Assembly: GCF_009720865.1 (NCBI RefSeq)
Contig: NZ_WNLA01000006.1
Coordinates: 238,756 to 302,755, forward strand
Direction of reading: 5' to 3'
DNA: 64,000 nucleotides
DNA from: Pseudoduganella ginsengisoli
GTDB taxonomy: Bacteria > Pseudomonadota > Gammaproteobacteria > Burkholderiales > Burkholderiaceae_D
Part shown: piece by piece, positions 1 through 7,933 of the stretch
How the letters are laid out: each line of letters opens with the position of its first letter
How positions within the stretch are numbered: position 1 is the stretch's first letter
The notes under the pieces: model-generated
What the model was told of the DNA's origin: nothing
What the model saw: only the letters and a program-made list of their open reading frames with translations
Database searches by the model: none
Made by a program: the position numbers and the translations under genes

Positions 1-857
1 AGGCCCAGCCTGCGCGCCCGTTCCACTTTGCCGTCATCGGCCATCCGTTCCGCGCGGTAGCCGATGAAAACGTGCTGCGCCGGACCATTACCGAAGCCAA
101 CCAGGACAAGCCCGCGTTCATTGTCGCCACCGGCATCAAGGCGCAAACGGAAGCGTGCAGCGACCGGCTGTATGCGCAGCGGCGCGACATCCTCGATGGC
201 AGCCCGCGGCCGCTGGTGCTGGCGCCTGCCGGCAGCGACTGGGCTGGTTGCCGCAATTCGGCCGGACGCTCGAACGCGATTGAGCGGCTGAGCCGCATCC
301 GCGAAGTGTTTTTTCCCGATAGCCAGTCGCTGGGCGTGCGCCGCATGCCACTTTCGCGGCAGTCGGCCAACGTGAAGTTCCGCAGCTACGCGGAAAACGC
401 GTATTGGGAACAGGGGGGCGTGCTGTTTGCCACGATGAATGTCCCTGACAACAATAACCACTACCTGCCCGAAGCAGGCCGCAACAGTGAATATGAAGAC
501 CGGCTGGTGGCCAACCGCGCGTGGCTGCACCGCTTGTTCCTGATGGCGCAGCGGCGTGAGGGGCTCGTGCTGTTTACGGATGGCGACATCAAGGCGCACG
601 TGGATGAAGGCTTTTCACTGCTGTCAGGCTTTTCCGCCAAACAGGATGGCTATGCGCCCATACGCAAGCAAGTGCGCGCGTTTGCGGAAAAATATAAAGG
701 GAAAGTGCTGCTGGTCGACAGCAAGGGAGACGCCAAGCCCACGATCACGTGGCACGGCAATATTGGACGGCTGGGCGTGGCGAGCGAATGGGAAACCGTG
801 CGCGTTCAGCCTGGCACGGCTTCCCTGTTCAGTCTGAAGGACTCAGACACGCCTTAA
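1..857 (+). CDS. Degenerate calcineurin-like metallophosphoesterase homologue, 5'-truncated by the window edge
   Basis: The reading frame is open from the window edge (frame 3) and ends with TAA at 855-857, so the N-terminus lies outside; about 284 codons are visible. The order of blocks matches secreted metallophosphoesterase-like proteins of beta-proteobacteria: FAVIG at the edge, GIKAQTEACSD, RLSRIREVFFPDSQSLG, then LFATMNVPDNNNHY. The metal-binding positions known from active members are not kept. The first block reads FAVIGHPF where GD..PY is expected, the second TGIK instead of GDIK, the third AGSDW instead of GDNEW, and the late GDTH-like block reads SKGD. I infer a catalytically dead relative, perhaps a binding protein. 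The stop codon abuts the convergent slyD stop, leaving no room for a separate terminator. Confidence 0.65.
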   Translation, partial: AQPARPFHFAVIGHPFRAVADENVLRRTITEANQDKPAFIVATGIKAQTEACSDRLYAQRRDILDGSPRPLVLAPAGSDWAGCRNSAGRSNAIERLSRIREVFFPDSQSLGVRRMPLSRQSANVKFRSYAENAYWEQGGVLFATMNVPDNNNHYLPEAGRNSEYEDRLVANRAWLHRLFLMAQRREGLVLFTDGDIKAHVDEGFSLLSGFSAKQDGYAPIRKQVRAFAEKYKGKVLLVDSKGDAKPTITWHGNIGRLGVASEWETVRVQPGTASLFSLKDSDTP

Positions 858-1397
858 TTAATGGATCGGGTGCGAGCGGAAGTGGTCGCCGTCTTCGCCG
901 TCATCCTCGTCGTCGTGATGGTGGCCATGGGCGCCATGCACGTGTTCGTGGGCGATTTCTTCATCGGTGGCGGCGCGCACGTCCACCACGGTCAATTCGA
1001 AACGCAGGGCCATGCCGGCCAGCGGGTGGTTACCGTCCAACACGACCTTGTCGTCAGCGATATCGGTCACGGTGAAAATCATCGCTTCTTCATCGCCGCC
1101 CTCTTCCGGCATGCCTTCGAATTGCATGCCCACTTCCAGCGGCTCTGGCAGGCGGTTGCGCGGCTCGACTTTCACCAGCGACGAATCGTAATCGCCAAAC
1201 GCATCTTCCGGTTCAATCTGGATGGTCGACGAATAGCCGGCTTCTTTACCGTCCAGTTCTTCCTCGATTTTCGGCAGCGTATTTTCATAGCCACCGTGCA
1301 GGTAAACCATAGGCTGGCGACCGTCTTCGATCAGGTTATTTTGTGCGTCGGACAGCTTGTAGTTCACGGTCACGACGGTATTCTTGGCGATCTTCAT
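858..1397 (-). CDS. slyD: SlyD-type FKBP peptidyl-prolyl cis-trans isomerase
   Basis: A 179-residue cytoplasmic prolyl isomerase and chaperone of the SlyD class, which also binds nickel. The N-terminus MKIAKNTVVTVNYKLSD is typical of the FKBP half. VYLHGGYENTLPKIEEELDGK and the following EPEDAFGDYD block are the SlyD signatures, with the insert-in-flap domain between about residues 70 and 130. The last 30 residues are rich in His, Asp and Glu (VHGAHGHHHDDEDD), the metal-binding tail seen in SlyD. A Shine-Dalgarno AAGGA lies about 7 nt before the ATG. The gene is divergent from roxA, and both promoters share about 80 bp. It is convergent with the upstream metallophosphoesterase-like gene, and the two stop codons touch. 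Confidence 0.95.
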   Translation of the reverse strand: MKIAKNTVVTVNYKLSDAQNNLIEDGRQPMVYLHGGYENTLPKIEEELDGKEAGYSSTIQIEPEDAFGDYDSSLVKVEPRNRLPEPLEVGMQFEGMPEEGGDEEAMIFTVTDIADDKVVLDGNHPLAGMALRFELTVVDVRAATDEEIAHEHVHGAHGHHHDDEDDGEDGDHFRSHPIH

Positions 1398-1427
1398 TAT
1401 GGCTTCCTTTCAGATATAAGCACGGGG

Positions 1428-1433
1428 ATTATA
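1428..1433 (-). promoter_or_regulatory. Probable -10 box of slyD
   Basis: On the minus strand this reads TATAAT, about 31 nt upstream of the slyD ATG. No good -35 hexamer is visible at 16-18 nt. Confidence 0.35.
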
Positions 1434-1465
1434 CCTTGTCCGTCAAAGACGACCGGATCGGCGGC

Positions 1466-1471
1466 TATAAT
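1466..1471 (+). promoter_or_regulatory. TATAAT -10 box placed for a leaderless roxA transcript
   Basis: A perfect TATAAT lies only 5 nt before the A of the roxA ATG, so transcription would start at or within 1-2 nt of the start codon. No Shine-Dalgarno sequence precedes the ATG, which agrees with a leaderless mRNA. The -35 region is weak. Confidence 0.45.
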
Positions 1472-1476
1472 GTGGC

Positions 1477-2598
1477 ATGAAAAAACTGACCCTCTTAGGC
1501 GACATCACGCCTGCGCAATTCCTGCGCGAATACTGGCATAAAAAACCCTTGCTGATCCGCCAGGCCATCCCTGGCTTCAAACCGCTGCTGTCGTTCGACA
1601 AACTGGCGGAACTGGCCAGCAAGAATTATGTGGAATCCCGCCTCGTCACACTCAAGGATGGCAATTGGGACATGCAATATGGCCCGCTGGAATCCTTGCC
1701 GCCCCGCGCGCAAAAAGAATGGACCATGCTGGTGCAGGGCGTGAACCTGCAAGACGCCAAGGCCGATGCCTTGCTGCGCGAATTCCGCTTCGTGCCGGAT
1801 GCCCGCCTCGACGACTTGATGGTGAGCTTTGCCACCGATGGCGGCGGCGTCGGCCCGCACTTTGATTCCTATGACGTGTTCCTGCTGCAGGCGCAGGGCC
1901 AGCGCCGCTGGCGCATCAGCGCGCAGAAAGACTTGAGCCTGATCGAAGGCTTGCCGCTGAAGATCCTCAGCCACTTTGAAGCGGAAGAAGAATTCGTCCT
2001 CGAGCCGGGCGACATGCTGTACCTGCCGCCCCACTACGCGCACGATGGCGTCGCGATCGGCGATTGCCAGACGTATTCGATTGGTTTCCGTTCGCCGTCG
2101 TACCAGGAACTGGGCGAGAACTTCCTGCAATTCATGGCAGACTCCATTGATTTGCCGGGCCGCTATGCCGATCCAGACTTGCAGGCATCGGCCAAGCCGG
2201 CGGAAATTCCCAAGCACATGCTGGAAACCATTGCCGATGAATTAAATAAAGTGCAATTCACTGCCGATGACATTTTGATCTTCCTTGGCGAATACTTGTC
2301 TGAACCAAAACACAACGTCTTCTTCACGCCGGTGGAAAAGCCGCTGACTTTAGAAAGATTCCTCCAATCAGCAGCGAAGAAGGGGCTAGTGTTGTCCCGG
2401 AAGACACAAATGCTCTATCGCGGCAATAATATTTTCATCAATGGCGAGTCCTTTGCCATTGGCCGCGCAGACAAAGCCACGCTGGTGGCGCTGGCCAACG
2501 AGCGCCGCCTGGATGGCGCGGCGCTGGCGGACGCATCGGATGACGTCATCGACGCCTTGTACGCGTGGTATGGCGACGGCTGGCTGGAGTTTGCTTAA
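1477..2598 (+). CDS. roxA: Cupin-4 (JmjC-type) ribosomal protein uL16 3-hydroxylase
   Basis: A 373-residue 2-oxoglutarate/Fe(II) oxygenase of the RoxA/YcfD family, which hydroxylates an arginine of ribosomal protein uL16. The JmjC core shows the iron-binding HxD as HFDSYDVF (about residues 128-135), and the second histidine lies in LPPHYAHDG about 60 residues later. LQAQGQRRWRI and LEPGDMLYLPP are characteristic strands of the fold. A winged-helix-like C-terminal domain follows (about 220-373). The N-terminus MKKLTLLGDITPAQFLREYW fits the family, so this start is preferred although it lacks a ribosome-binding site. The next gene follows after 15 nt and is probably co-transcribed. Confidence 0.92.
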   Translation: MKKLTLLGDITPAQFLREYWHKKPLLIRQAIPGFKPLLSFDKLAELASKNYVESRLVTLKDGNWDMQYGPLESLPPRAQKEWTMLVQGVNLQDAKADALLREFRFVPDARLDDLMVSFATDGGGVGPHFDSYDVFLLQAQGQRRWRISAQKDLSLIEGLPLKILSHFEAEEEFVLEPGDMLYLPPHYAHDGVAIGDCQTYSIGFRSPSYQELGENFLQFMADSIDLPGRYADPDLQASAKPAEIPKHMLETIADELNKVQFTADDILIFLGEYLSEPKHNVFFTPVEKPLTLERFLQSAAKKGLVLSRKTQMLYRGNNIFINGESFAIGRADKATLVALANERRLDGAALADASDDVIDALYAWYGDGWLEFA

Positions 2599-2613
2599 TC
2601 ACAGGAGATCAGC

Positions 2614-3111
2614 ATGGAAATGCCGTCAGACAGTGTGGAAAAGCGCGTGATCTCGTTCGATACGCGCGCCGCCTTTCAAGAACAGCTGCGCGAATGCATT
2701 TCCAAAGCGCAGATCACGCTGCGCATGTTCGATCCGAACTTTTCACTGTGGGAACTGGGCAGTACGCAGATGGATACGCTGTTAAGGCGTTTTTTATCGC
2801 ACCATGGCAAACTGGAACTGGTCGCGCACACGAATGCTGAACTGGAGCGCCATGCCCCCCGTTTTGCGCGCCTGTTGACGGACTATAGCCATGCGATTGA
2901 ATGCCGCCTGACGGCGCCGTCCCTGAAGCTGCTGACGGACTCGTTTTGCGTGGCCGACGAGCGCCATATCGTGCGGCGTTTTCATTCCGACCACTTGCGG
3001 GGCCAAGCAGTATACGACTCCGAACCGGATACGCAAGTCCCCCTGGAGCGCTTTTCCGCCATCTGGGCGGAGACGGTGCCCGGTTTGCATGCGGGAACTA
3101 CTGGACTCTGA
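2614..3111 (+). CDS. DUF7931-like protein of unknown function
   Basis: A 165-residue soluble protein with a Shine-Dalgarno (AGGAG) 9 nt before the ATG. I recognise the sequence only as resembling the uncharacterised DUF7931 family. Visible blocks are ISKAQITLRMFDPNFSLWEL (about 29-48) and ELVAHTNAELERHAPRF (about 71-87). The strand-helix pattern and the late HSDHLRGQAVYDS block recall one half of a phospholipase-D-like fold, but no HKD motif is present. It follows roxA by 15 nt, so the two probably form an operon. That position suggests a housekeeping role, which cannot be specified from the sequence. Confidence 0.75.
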   Translation: MEMPSDSVEKRVISFDTRAAFQEQLRECISKAQITLRMFDPNFSLWELGSTQMDTLLRRFLSHHGKLELVAHTNAELERHAPRFARLLTDYSHAIECRLTAPSLKLLTDSFCVADERHIVRRFHSDHLRGQAVYDSEPDTQVPLERFSAIWAETVPGLHAGTTGL

Positions 3112-3259
3112 GCGTTATCGATGTAGAATGCTGCCTGTTCGACAGTTTGCCGTTAATCCGTGCGGTTGGATGCAATTGGCTGAAGTAACAACGTATTGCG
3201 CTAATGCAAAATAGTTGTGAAATCGGCTTGTTTTGCTATTGCGACGCACCAAAAATCGC

Positions 3260-3265
3260 TATAAT
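3260..3265 (+). promoter_or_regulatory. Probable -10 box of the Ala-rich lipoprotein gene
   Basis: TATAAT lies in a 291-nt AT-richer gap (3112-3402). The best -35 at 17 nt (TATTGC) is poor, and TTGCGA at 15 nt is an alternative. The resulting 5' leader would be about 130 nt long. Confidence 0.45.
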
Positions 3266-3339
3266 ATTGGGTTAGGAAGTTTTTGTTGTCTGTCATGCAC
3301 CTTGTGGTACGAAGGCTTACGAAGACACCCTAATGAGCG

Positions 3340-3357
3340 ATAATTACCGGTAATTAT
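3340..3357. repeat. Perfect 18-bp palindrome in the leader of the lipoprotein gene
   Basis: The sequence is ATAATTACC followed directly by its own reverse complement, with no loop. It sits about 45 nt upstream of the lipoprotein ATG and downstream of the probable promoter. It could be an operator or a stem in the leader RNA. Confidence 0.6.
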
Positions 3358-3402
3358 TCATCGCAACATTGTTGTTTATTTTTGAATTAATTAAGGAAAA
3401 TC

Positions 3403-3672
3403 ATGAAAAAATCCCTGCTGATCGCCTCCCTGCTGGCCGTTGCTCTGGCTGCTTGCTCCAAGAAAGAAGAAGCACCTGCACCAGCTCCAGTAGCAACCCC
3501 AGCCGCTGAAGCCCCAGCAGCTGCTCCAGCTCCTGCTGCTCCAGCCGCTGACGCTGCTGCTGCTGCCGCTTCCGCTGCTACCGACGCTGCTGCTGCCGCT
3601 TCGGCTGCTGCTTCGGCTGCTTCCGCTGCTGCTTCGGCCGCTGCTGCTGCTGCTCCAGCTGCTTCGAAGTAA
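3403..3672 (+). CDS. Small alanine/proline-rich lipoprotein
   Basis: An 89-residue protein with a classical lipoprotein signal, MKKSLLIASLLAVALAAC, whose lipobox cysteine is residue 18. The mature part is almost only Ala, Pro, Ser, Asp, Thr and Glu: first a Pro-Ala stretch (about 25-50), then about 38 residues of Ala broken by Ser, Asp and Thr. It ends with lysine, as Braun-type lipoproteins do, although there is no Lpp heptad pattern. I infer an abundant envelope lipoprotein or spacer. The gene stands alone, with its own promoter, a long leader and a strong terminator just after it. The GCN codon run could slip during replication, so length differences between strains would not surprise. Confidence 0.85.
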   Translation: MKKSLLIASLLAVALAACSKKEEAPAPAPVATPAAEAPAAAPAPAAPAADAAAAAASAATDAAAAASAAASAASAAASAAAAAAPAASK

Positions 3673-3690
3673 TCTTCGCAAGCTAAAAGA

Positions 3691-3716
3691 AACCGGCCTG
3701 CGGGCCGGTTTTTTTT
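3691..3716 (+). terminator. Intrinsic terminator of the lipoprotein gene
   Basis: An 8-bp stem AACCGGCC/GGCCGGTT with a TGCG loop is followed by an eight-T run, starting 19 nt after the stop codon. Confidence 0.92.
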
Positions 3717-3785
3717 CGCCTGTACCTTCCGATCCCGATTTGGCGCCAGGCACCGAAGGGAAAAGAAACTAATCTTTACGCAGAT

Positions 3786-3817
3786 AAAAAAACCGGCCCA
3801 CATGGAGCCGGTTTTTT
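3786..3817. terminator. Bidirectional terminator between lipoprotein gene and bamC
   Basis: A run of As, CCGGC, a 9-nt loop, GCCGG and a run of Ts make a hairpin with a T-tract on either strand. It lies 21 nt downstream of the bamC stop and serves the convergent genes. Confidence 0.88.
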
Positions 3818-3837
3818 GTTACGACTTGTAACTACCG

Positions 3838-4998
3838 TTATTTCAGCTGTTCGTGCAGCAACGTCAGGATCTTCTCGCCAGTCGGCGTCAATTCCGGCTT
3901 GCCATCGTTGGTCAATACACCAACTTTGCTGGTGCTGCCCTCGCCGGCTTTTACCGTCACACGGTAGCGCTGGGCTTCCTTGTCCTTGTCCGAATTCCAG
4001 CTAAACAGTTTCGCGAAGAAGCCTTTCGCCGTGCCGGCATCCTGGTCCACATAGCGGACGAAGTAAATGCCGTTGACGCGGTCACGGTCTTCCACCGTGA
4101 AGCCGGCGCGGTCCAGCGCCAGGCCGACGCGGCGCCAAGAGCGATCGAAGCCTTCATCAACTTCCACATGGCGGCTTTCGCCTTCACCCTTCATCACTGC
4201 GTGCAGCGGTTGCAGCGCAGCATTGTCGACTGCCGTGCGTGCTTGCGCCTCATCCTTGCCTGCGCCCAGCTTGGTCATCAGCTTGGCCAGGAACAGTGCT
4301 TCCAGGTTCGGGTCATTCGGGCGCGCGGTCCACTGCGTGGTTTCCTTCTGCGCCCCTACCACGACTTCCTGTGCGCCACGGTGGCTGATGTAGATTTCCG
4401 TGGTGCCATCCGGCAGGCGCTCGAGGCGCGTGCGGTATTTGTCGCGCTCACCACTGCCATACAGGCCGTCAAACGCTTTACCGATCGTGTTGCGGATAAA
4501 GTCTTGCGGGATCTTCGCGCGGTTCTCATTCCATTCAGTTTCCAGGATGCCTGCCGCTGGCGCATCCACTGCCAGCGTAAAGCCCGAATCTTCCCAGAAG
4601 TTCTTCAACTGTGGCCACAGTTGCTCCGGCGTTTGCTTGACGACCAGCCAGCGCTGGTTGCCTGCACGCACCACGCGCACGCTGTCGGAACCGGTGGTGG
4701 CGATGTCGTTGGACGGCGCAGCCTGTACGGCTGCCGGGCCATTGCCGCGCGCGGCGTTATAGCCGGATGCGGTCGCCACGCCGCGGTTCGAATCCGGCAG
4801 CGAATAGCGGTTATCTTTCTGCAATTGCGTCAAATCTGGCGGAACATCCAGGGTGCTGGCTTTCTTTGCCGATTTGTAATCCACCTTGTCGGTGCCAACC
4901 ACTGAGCTGATCATGCCGCAGCCGGTCAGGCTGACGGTAAGGGCGGCCAGGACCAGGCCGCGCTGCGGAGTGAGGGATGCTGTCTTGCGAATAGTCAT
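3838..4998 (-). CDS. bamC: Outer membrane protein assembly factor BamC
   Basis: A 386-residue lipoprotein of the BAM complex, which inserts beta-barrel proteins into the outer membrane. The signal peptide ends in the lipobox LTGC with Cys at residue 27. The unstructured segment YKSAKKASTLDVPPDLTQL is the part that binds BamD in known BamC proteins. Two helix-grip domains follow (about 110-240 and 265-386), the first containing LVVKQTPEQLWPQLKNFW. It lies 38 nt downstream of dapA on the same strand, the usual dapA-bamC arrangement, and is probably co-transcribed with it. The bidirectional terminator lies just after it. Confidence 0.93.
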   Translation of the reverse strand: MTIRKTASLTPQRGLVLAALTVSLTGCGMISSVVGTDKVDYKSAKKASTLDVPPDLTQLQKDNRYSLPDSNRGVATASGYNAARGNGPAAVQAAPSNDIATTGSDSVRVVRAGNQRWLVVKQTPEQLWPQLKNFWEDSGFTLAVDAPAAGILETEWNENRAKIPQDFIRNTIGKAFDGLYGSGERDKYRTRLERLPDGTTEIYISHRGAQEVVVGAQKETTQWTARPNDPNLEALFLAKLMTKLGAGKDEAQARTAVDNAALQPLHAVMKGEGESRHVEVDEGFDRSWRRVGLALDRAGFTVEDRDRVNGIYFVRYVDQDAGTAKGFFAKLFSWNSDKDKEAQRYRVTVKAGEGSTSKVGVLTNDGKPELTPTGEKILTLLHEQLK

Positions 4999-5036
4999 GT
5001 TTTACTGGAATGAGAGGCCACTCGGGGCGCAGGTGC

Positions 5037-5915
5037 TCAGTTAATCAGGCCGGCTTCACGCAGTGCGCTGCGTACGGTCTCGTGGTACTCGGCTGCCAGC
5101 GGTACCAGCGGCAGGCGGATACCGGCAGGCATCATGCCCATTTCCGTCAGCGCCCATTTCACCGGCACAGGGTTAGGCTCGATGAACAGTTTCTGGTGCA
5201 GCGAGAACACTTTATTGTTCAATTCCAGCGCCTTGGCAATGTTGCCTTCCATCGCGGCTTTGCACATTTCATGCATGATCTTCGGCGCCACGTTGGCCGT
5301 CACCGAGATATTGCCCTTGCCGCCAGCCATCATCAGGGACACGGCCGTCGCATCGTCACCCGAGTACACGGCAAACGATTTAGGCGCCAGGCGCAGCAGA
5401 TCCAGGCCGCGGCCGATATTGCCGGTCGCGTCTTTCACGCCGATAACGTTCTTGATTTCCGCCAGACGCAGGATGGTTTCGTTCGACATGTCGGCAACCG
5501 TACGGCCCGGCACGTTGTACAAAATCACTGGCAAATCCACGGCTTCCGCAATGGCCTTGAAGTGCTGGTACATGCCTTCCTGGGTAGGACGGTTGTAGTA
5601 AGGAACCACTTGCAAGGTCGCATCCGCGCCCGCTTCTTTCGCGAACTGCGTTAGTTTGATGGCTTCGGCAGTCGAGTTGCCGCCCGCGCCAGCGATGATG
5701 GGAATGCGGCCTTTAGCGTATTCGACAGTCGCTTTGATCAGTGCGCAGTGCTCTTCGACACTGACCGTCGCCGATTCACCCGTGGTGCCGGCAATGACGA
5801 TGGCATCCGTGCCTTCGGCAATGTGCCAGTCGACCAGCTTGTTCAAACCCGGATAATCGAGACTGCCGTCTGCGTTCATCGGGGTGACAATTGCTACTAT
5901 GCTGCCCTTAATCAT
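5037..5915 (-). CDS. dapA: 4-hydroxy-tetrahydrodipicolinate synthase
   Basis: A 292-residue class I aldolase that condenses pyruvate with aspartate semialdehyde in the lysine and diaminopimelate pathway. The start [20 protein letters not shown] is chosen because it matches the family N-terminus; an in-frame extension to 5987 has no family support. Visible motifs are [14 protein letters not shown], the catalytic tyrosine region [18 protein letters not shown] and the Schiff-base lysine in [10 protein letters not shown]. The gene is followed by bamC after 38 nt. It is preceded by a 240-nt gap that should carry its promoter. Confidence 0.96.
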   Translation of the reverse strand: MIKGSIVAIVTPMNADGSLDYPGLNKLVDWHIAEGTDAIVIAGTTGESATVSVEEHCALIKATVEYAKGRIPIIAGAGGNSTAEAIKLTQFAKEAGADATLQVVPYYNRPTQEGMYQHFKAIAEAVDLPVILYNVPGRTVADMSNETILRLAEIKNVIGVKDATGNIGRGLDLLRLAPKSFAVYSGDDATAVSLMMAGGKGNISVTANVAPKIMHEMCKAAMEGNIAKALELNNKVFSLHQKLFIEPNPVPVKWALTEMGMMPAGIRLPLVPLAAEYHETVRSALREAGLIN

Positions 5916-6156
5916 AGGAATGATAAACAGAAAGAAATTAAAACAACGATTGTAGACGATAGCCTGCCGCAACGGCTGGCATATCACATATATTCACAAG
6001 TAAGTACGCAGAAATTCTTGTGAATTCTGACTTCCATAACCGGCGCCCTGCTGTGTTGCCCGCTGCTAGCAGTGCTCGCACTGCGTCGCAACAGGCGCCT
6101 TGCAGCGCATGCGGTTCTGTTCGTCATAATTTCACAATAATTTCTTAATACTTACT
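5916..6156. other. Non-coding gap upstream of dapA
   Basis: This 241-nt stretch holds no convincing gene. It includes an AT-rich part next to the methyltransferase stop and small inverted repeats (CTGCTAGCAG and CAGTGC..GCACTG around 6063-6083). It probably carries the dapA-bamC promoter, but no clear -10/-35 pair was recognised. Confidence 0.4.
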
Positions 6157-6705
6157 TTAAAAAGCTGGCAAAAGTGCCGCAACGCGCGGGAATTCCGGCT
6201 TCACGGCGACGATGCGCTGGACCAGCGCCCGTTTCGGGGTTTCCACCAGGCCATCCTCAAAAGCAATCACGCGCAATCCGTGCTGCGCAGCCCACGCCAG
6301 CAGTTCGCCTGGCGCCAACAGGTAGGCCGGATTCGACGGTTTGCCGAACTGGCCGTTGCCTTCAGAGAAAGTTTCATAAATCAACACGCCATTGGGCGCC
6401 AAACTGCCCACCATGTCCGCAATCAGCGGACGGTGCAGGTAATTCGTCACGACAATGCCGGCAAAGCGCTCCGGGCCAAAGGCCCAGACCGCATCGTCTG
6501 CTTCCAGGTCGATTTGCGACGTGACAATGCCGGGCCCGGCAGCTTCCACCAGCGCATCCGCATTCTGGTCCACCGCCACCACGGCATGGCCCAGCGCCGC
6601 CAGGTGGCGCGCATGGCGGCCCGTGCCGCAAGCCAGGTCCAGCACGTCGCCACTGGGAATCAACGGGGCGAAACGCTGCACCCACGGGGAAATCACATCA
6701 CTCAT
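6157..6705 (-). CDS. Class I SAM-dependent methyltransferase
   Basis: A 182-residue protein with a Rossmann methyltransferase fold. Motif I is VLDLACGTGRHARHLA, and the acidic end of strand 2 is VVAVDQNADAL. The motif IV region VVTNYLHRPLIADMV and GVLIYETFSEGNGQFGKPSN are typical of the small-molecule branch related to tellurite-resistance and thiopurine methyltransferases. The start MSDVISPWVQRFAP is preferred over a start 12 nt further upstream. It follows trpS by 24 nt on the same strand, so the two are probably co-transcribed. The substrate cannot be told from the sequence. Confidence 0.82.
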   Translation of the reverse strand: MSDVISPWVQRFAPLIPSGDVLDLACGTGRHARHLAALGHAVVAVDQNADALVEAAGPGIVTSQIDLEADDAVWAFGPERFAGIVVTNYLHRPLIADMVGSLAPNGVLIYETFSEGNGQFGKPSNPAYLLAPGELLAWAAQHGLRVIAFEDGLVETPKRALVQRIVAVKPEFPRVAALLPAF

Positions 6706-6729
6706 CAACATCTCCAAACGGACGGGCCA

Positions 6730-7932
6730 TTAAAAATACGCCAGGCCCATCGCTTCGCGCACATCGCGCATGGTTTCCTGAGCCAGCTTGCGGGCCACGT
6801 CATTGCCGTCCGCAACAATGGCGCGCACCAGCGACGGGTCGTCCAGATAGGGCTGGGCGCGCTCGTGCATGGGCTCCTGTTCCCGGATGATAGCGTCAAT
6901 CACGGGCTGTTTACATTCGATACAGCCGATTCCCGCCGACTGGCATCCTTTTACGACCCACTCCTGTGTCGGGCCATCGGAATACACTTGATGGAATTGC
7001 CAGACGGGGCAGCGTGCCGGTTCGCCCGGATCGGAGCGGCGCACGCGGGCGGGATCGGTCGGCATGGTACGGATTTTCTTCGTGACGACATCTTTTTCTT
7101 CACGCAGGGCAATCGCGTTGCCATAGCTTTTGGACATCTTGCGGCCATCGAGCCCCGGCAGGCGCGCCGCGGCCGTCAATTTCGCCTGTGGCTCCACGAG
7201 GATCAGCTTGCGGCTGCCTTCCAGGTAGCCGAACAAGCGTTCACGATCCACCATTGACAGGCTGTGCGCATCATCGAGCATGGCCTTGGCTTGTTCCAGT
7301 GCTTCCGCATCGCCATCCTGCTGGAATTGGGTGCGCAAATCGTTATACAGGCGGGCCCGTTTGCTGCCCAGCTTTTTTACAGCTTCTTGCGCTTTTTCCT
7401 CGAAACCCTTTTCTTTTCCGTATAAGTAATTAAAACGGCGCGCAATTTCACGCATCATTTCAATATGCGGCACCTGGTCTTCCCCCACCGGCACTTCACT
7501 GGCGCGGTAAATCAGCACGTCGGCGGCTTGTAACAGTGGATAGCCGAGGAAGCCATACGTTGCGAGGTCTTTATTGGCGAGATTGTCGATTTGATCCTTG
7601 TACGTCGGCACCCGCTCCAGCCAGCCCAGCGGCGTCGCCATCGACAGCAGCAAATGCAATTCGGCATGTTCCGGCACGCGGGACTGGATGAACAAGGTTG
7701 CCTGCGATGGGTCAATCCCGGCTGCCAGCCAGTCCACCAGCATGTCCCACGTACTGCGCTCGATGACACTCGGGTCATCGTAATGCGTGGTCAGCGCATG
7801 CCAGTCAGCGACAAAGAACAGGCATGGCTGTTCTGCCTGCATCTTGATCCAGTTGGCCAGGGCGCCGTGGTAGTGGCCCAGGTGCATGCTCCCGGTGGGA
7901 CGCATGCCGGAGACGACTCGGTCAGGATACAT
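6730..7932 (-). CDS. trpS: Tryptophan--tRNA ligase with a four-cysteine motif
   Basis: A 400-residue class I aminoacyl-tRNA synthetase that charges tRNA-Trp. The HIGH-type motif is TGSMHLGH (13-20) and the KMSKS motif lies at 265-269 (GRKMSKSYGN). It is longer than the 334-residue Escherichia coli enzyme because of a helical insert at about 165-240. Near the C-terminus four cysteines are spaced C308-x21-C330-x6-C337-x2-C340. This nearly equals the C-x22-C-x6-C-x2-C pattern that binds a [4Fe-4S] cluster in Thermotoga maritima TrpRS. A cluster here is therefore inferred, not shown. Upstream is the M50 homologue (1 nt gap) and downstream the methyltransferase. Confidence 0.96.
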   Translation of the reverse strand: MYPDRVVSGMRPTGSMHLGHYHGALANWIKMQAEQPCLFFVADWHALTTHYDDPSVIERSTWDMLVDWLAAGIDPSQATLFIQSRVPEHAELHLLLSMATPLGWLERVPTYKDQIDNLANKDLATYGFLGYPLLQAADVLIYRASEVPVGEDQVPHIEMMREIARRFNYLYGKEKGFEEKAQEAVKKLGSKRARLYNDLRTQFQQDGDAEALEQAKAMLDDAHSLSMVDRERLFGYLEGSRKLILVEPQAKLTAAARLPGLDGRKMSKSYGNAIALREEKDVVTKKIRTMPTDPARVRRSDPGEPARCPVWQFHQVYSDGPTQEWVVKGCQSAGIGCIECKQPVIDAIIREQEPMHERAQPYLDDPSLVRAIVADGNDVARKLAQETMRDVREAMGLAYF

Positions 7933-7933
7933 G

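Noticed and set aside
3387..3803. Minus-strand Ala-rich and Ser-rich frames opposite the lipoprotein
   Set aside because: They arise from the GCN repeat read backwards and run across both terminators.
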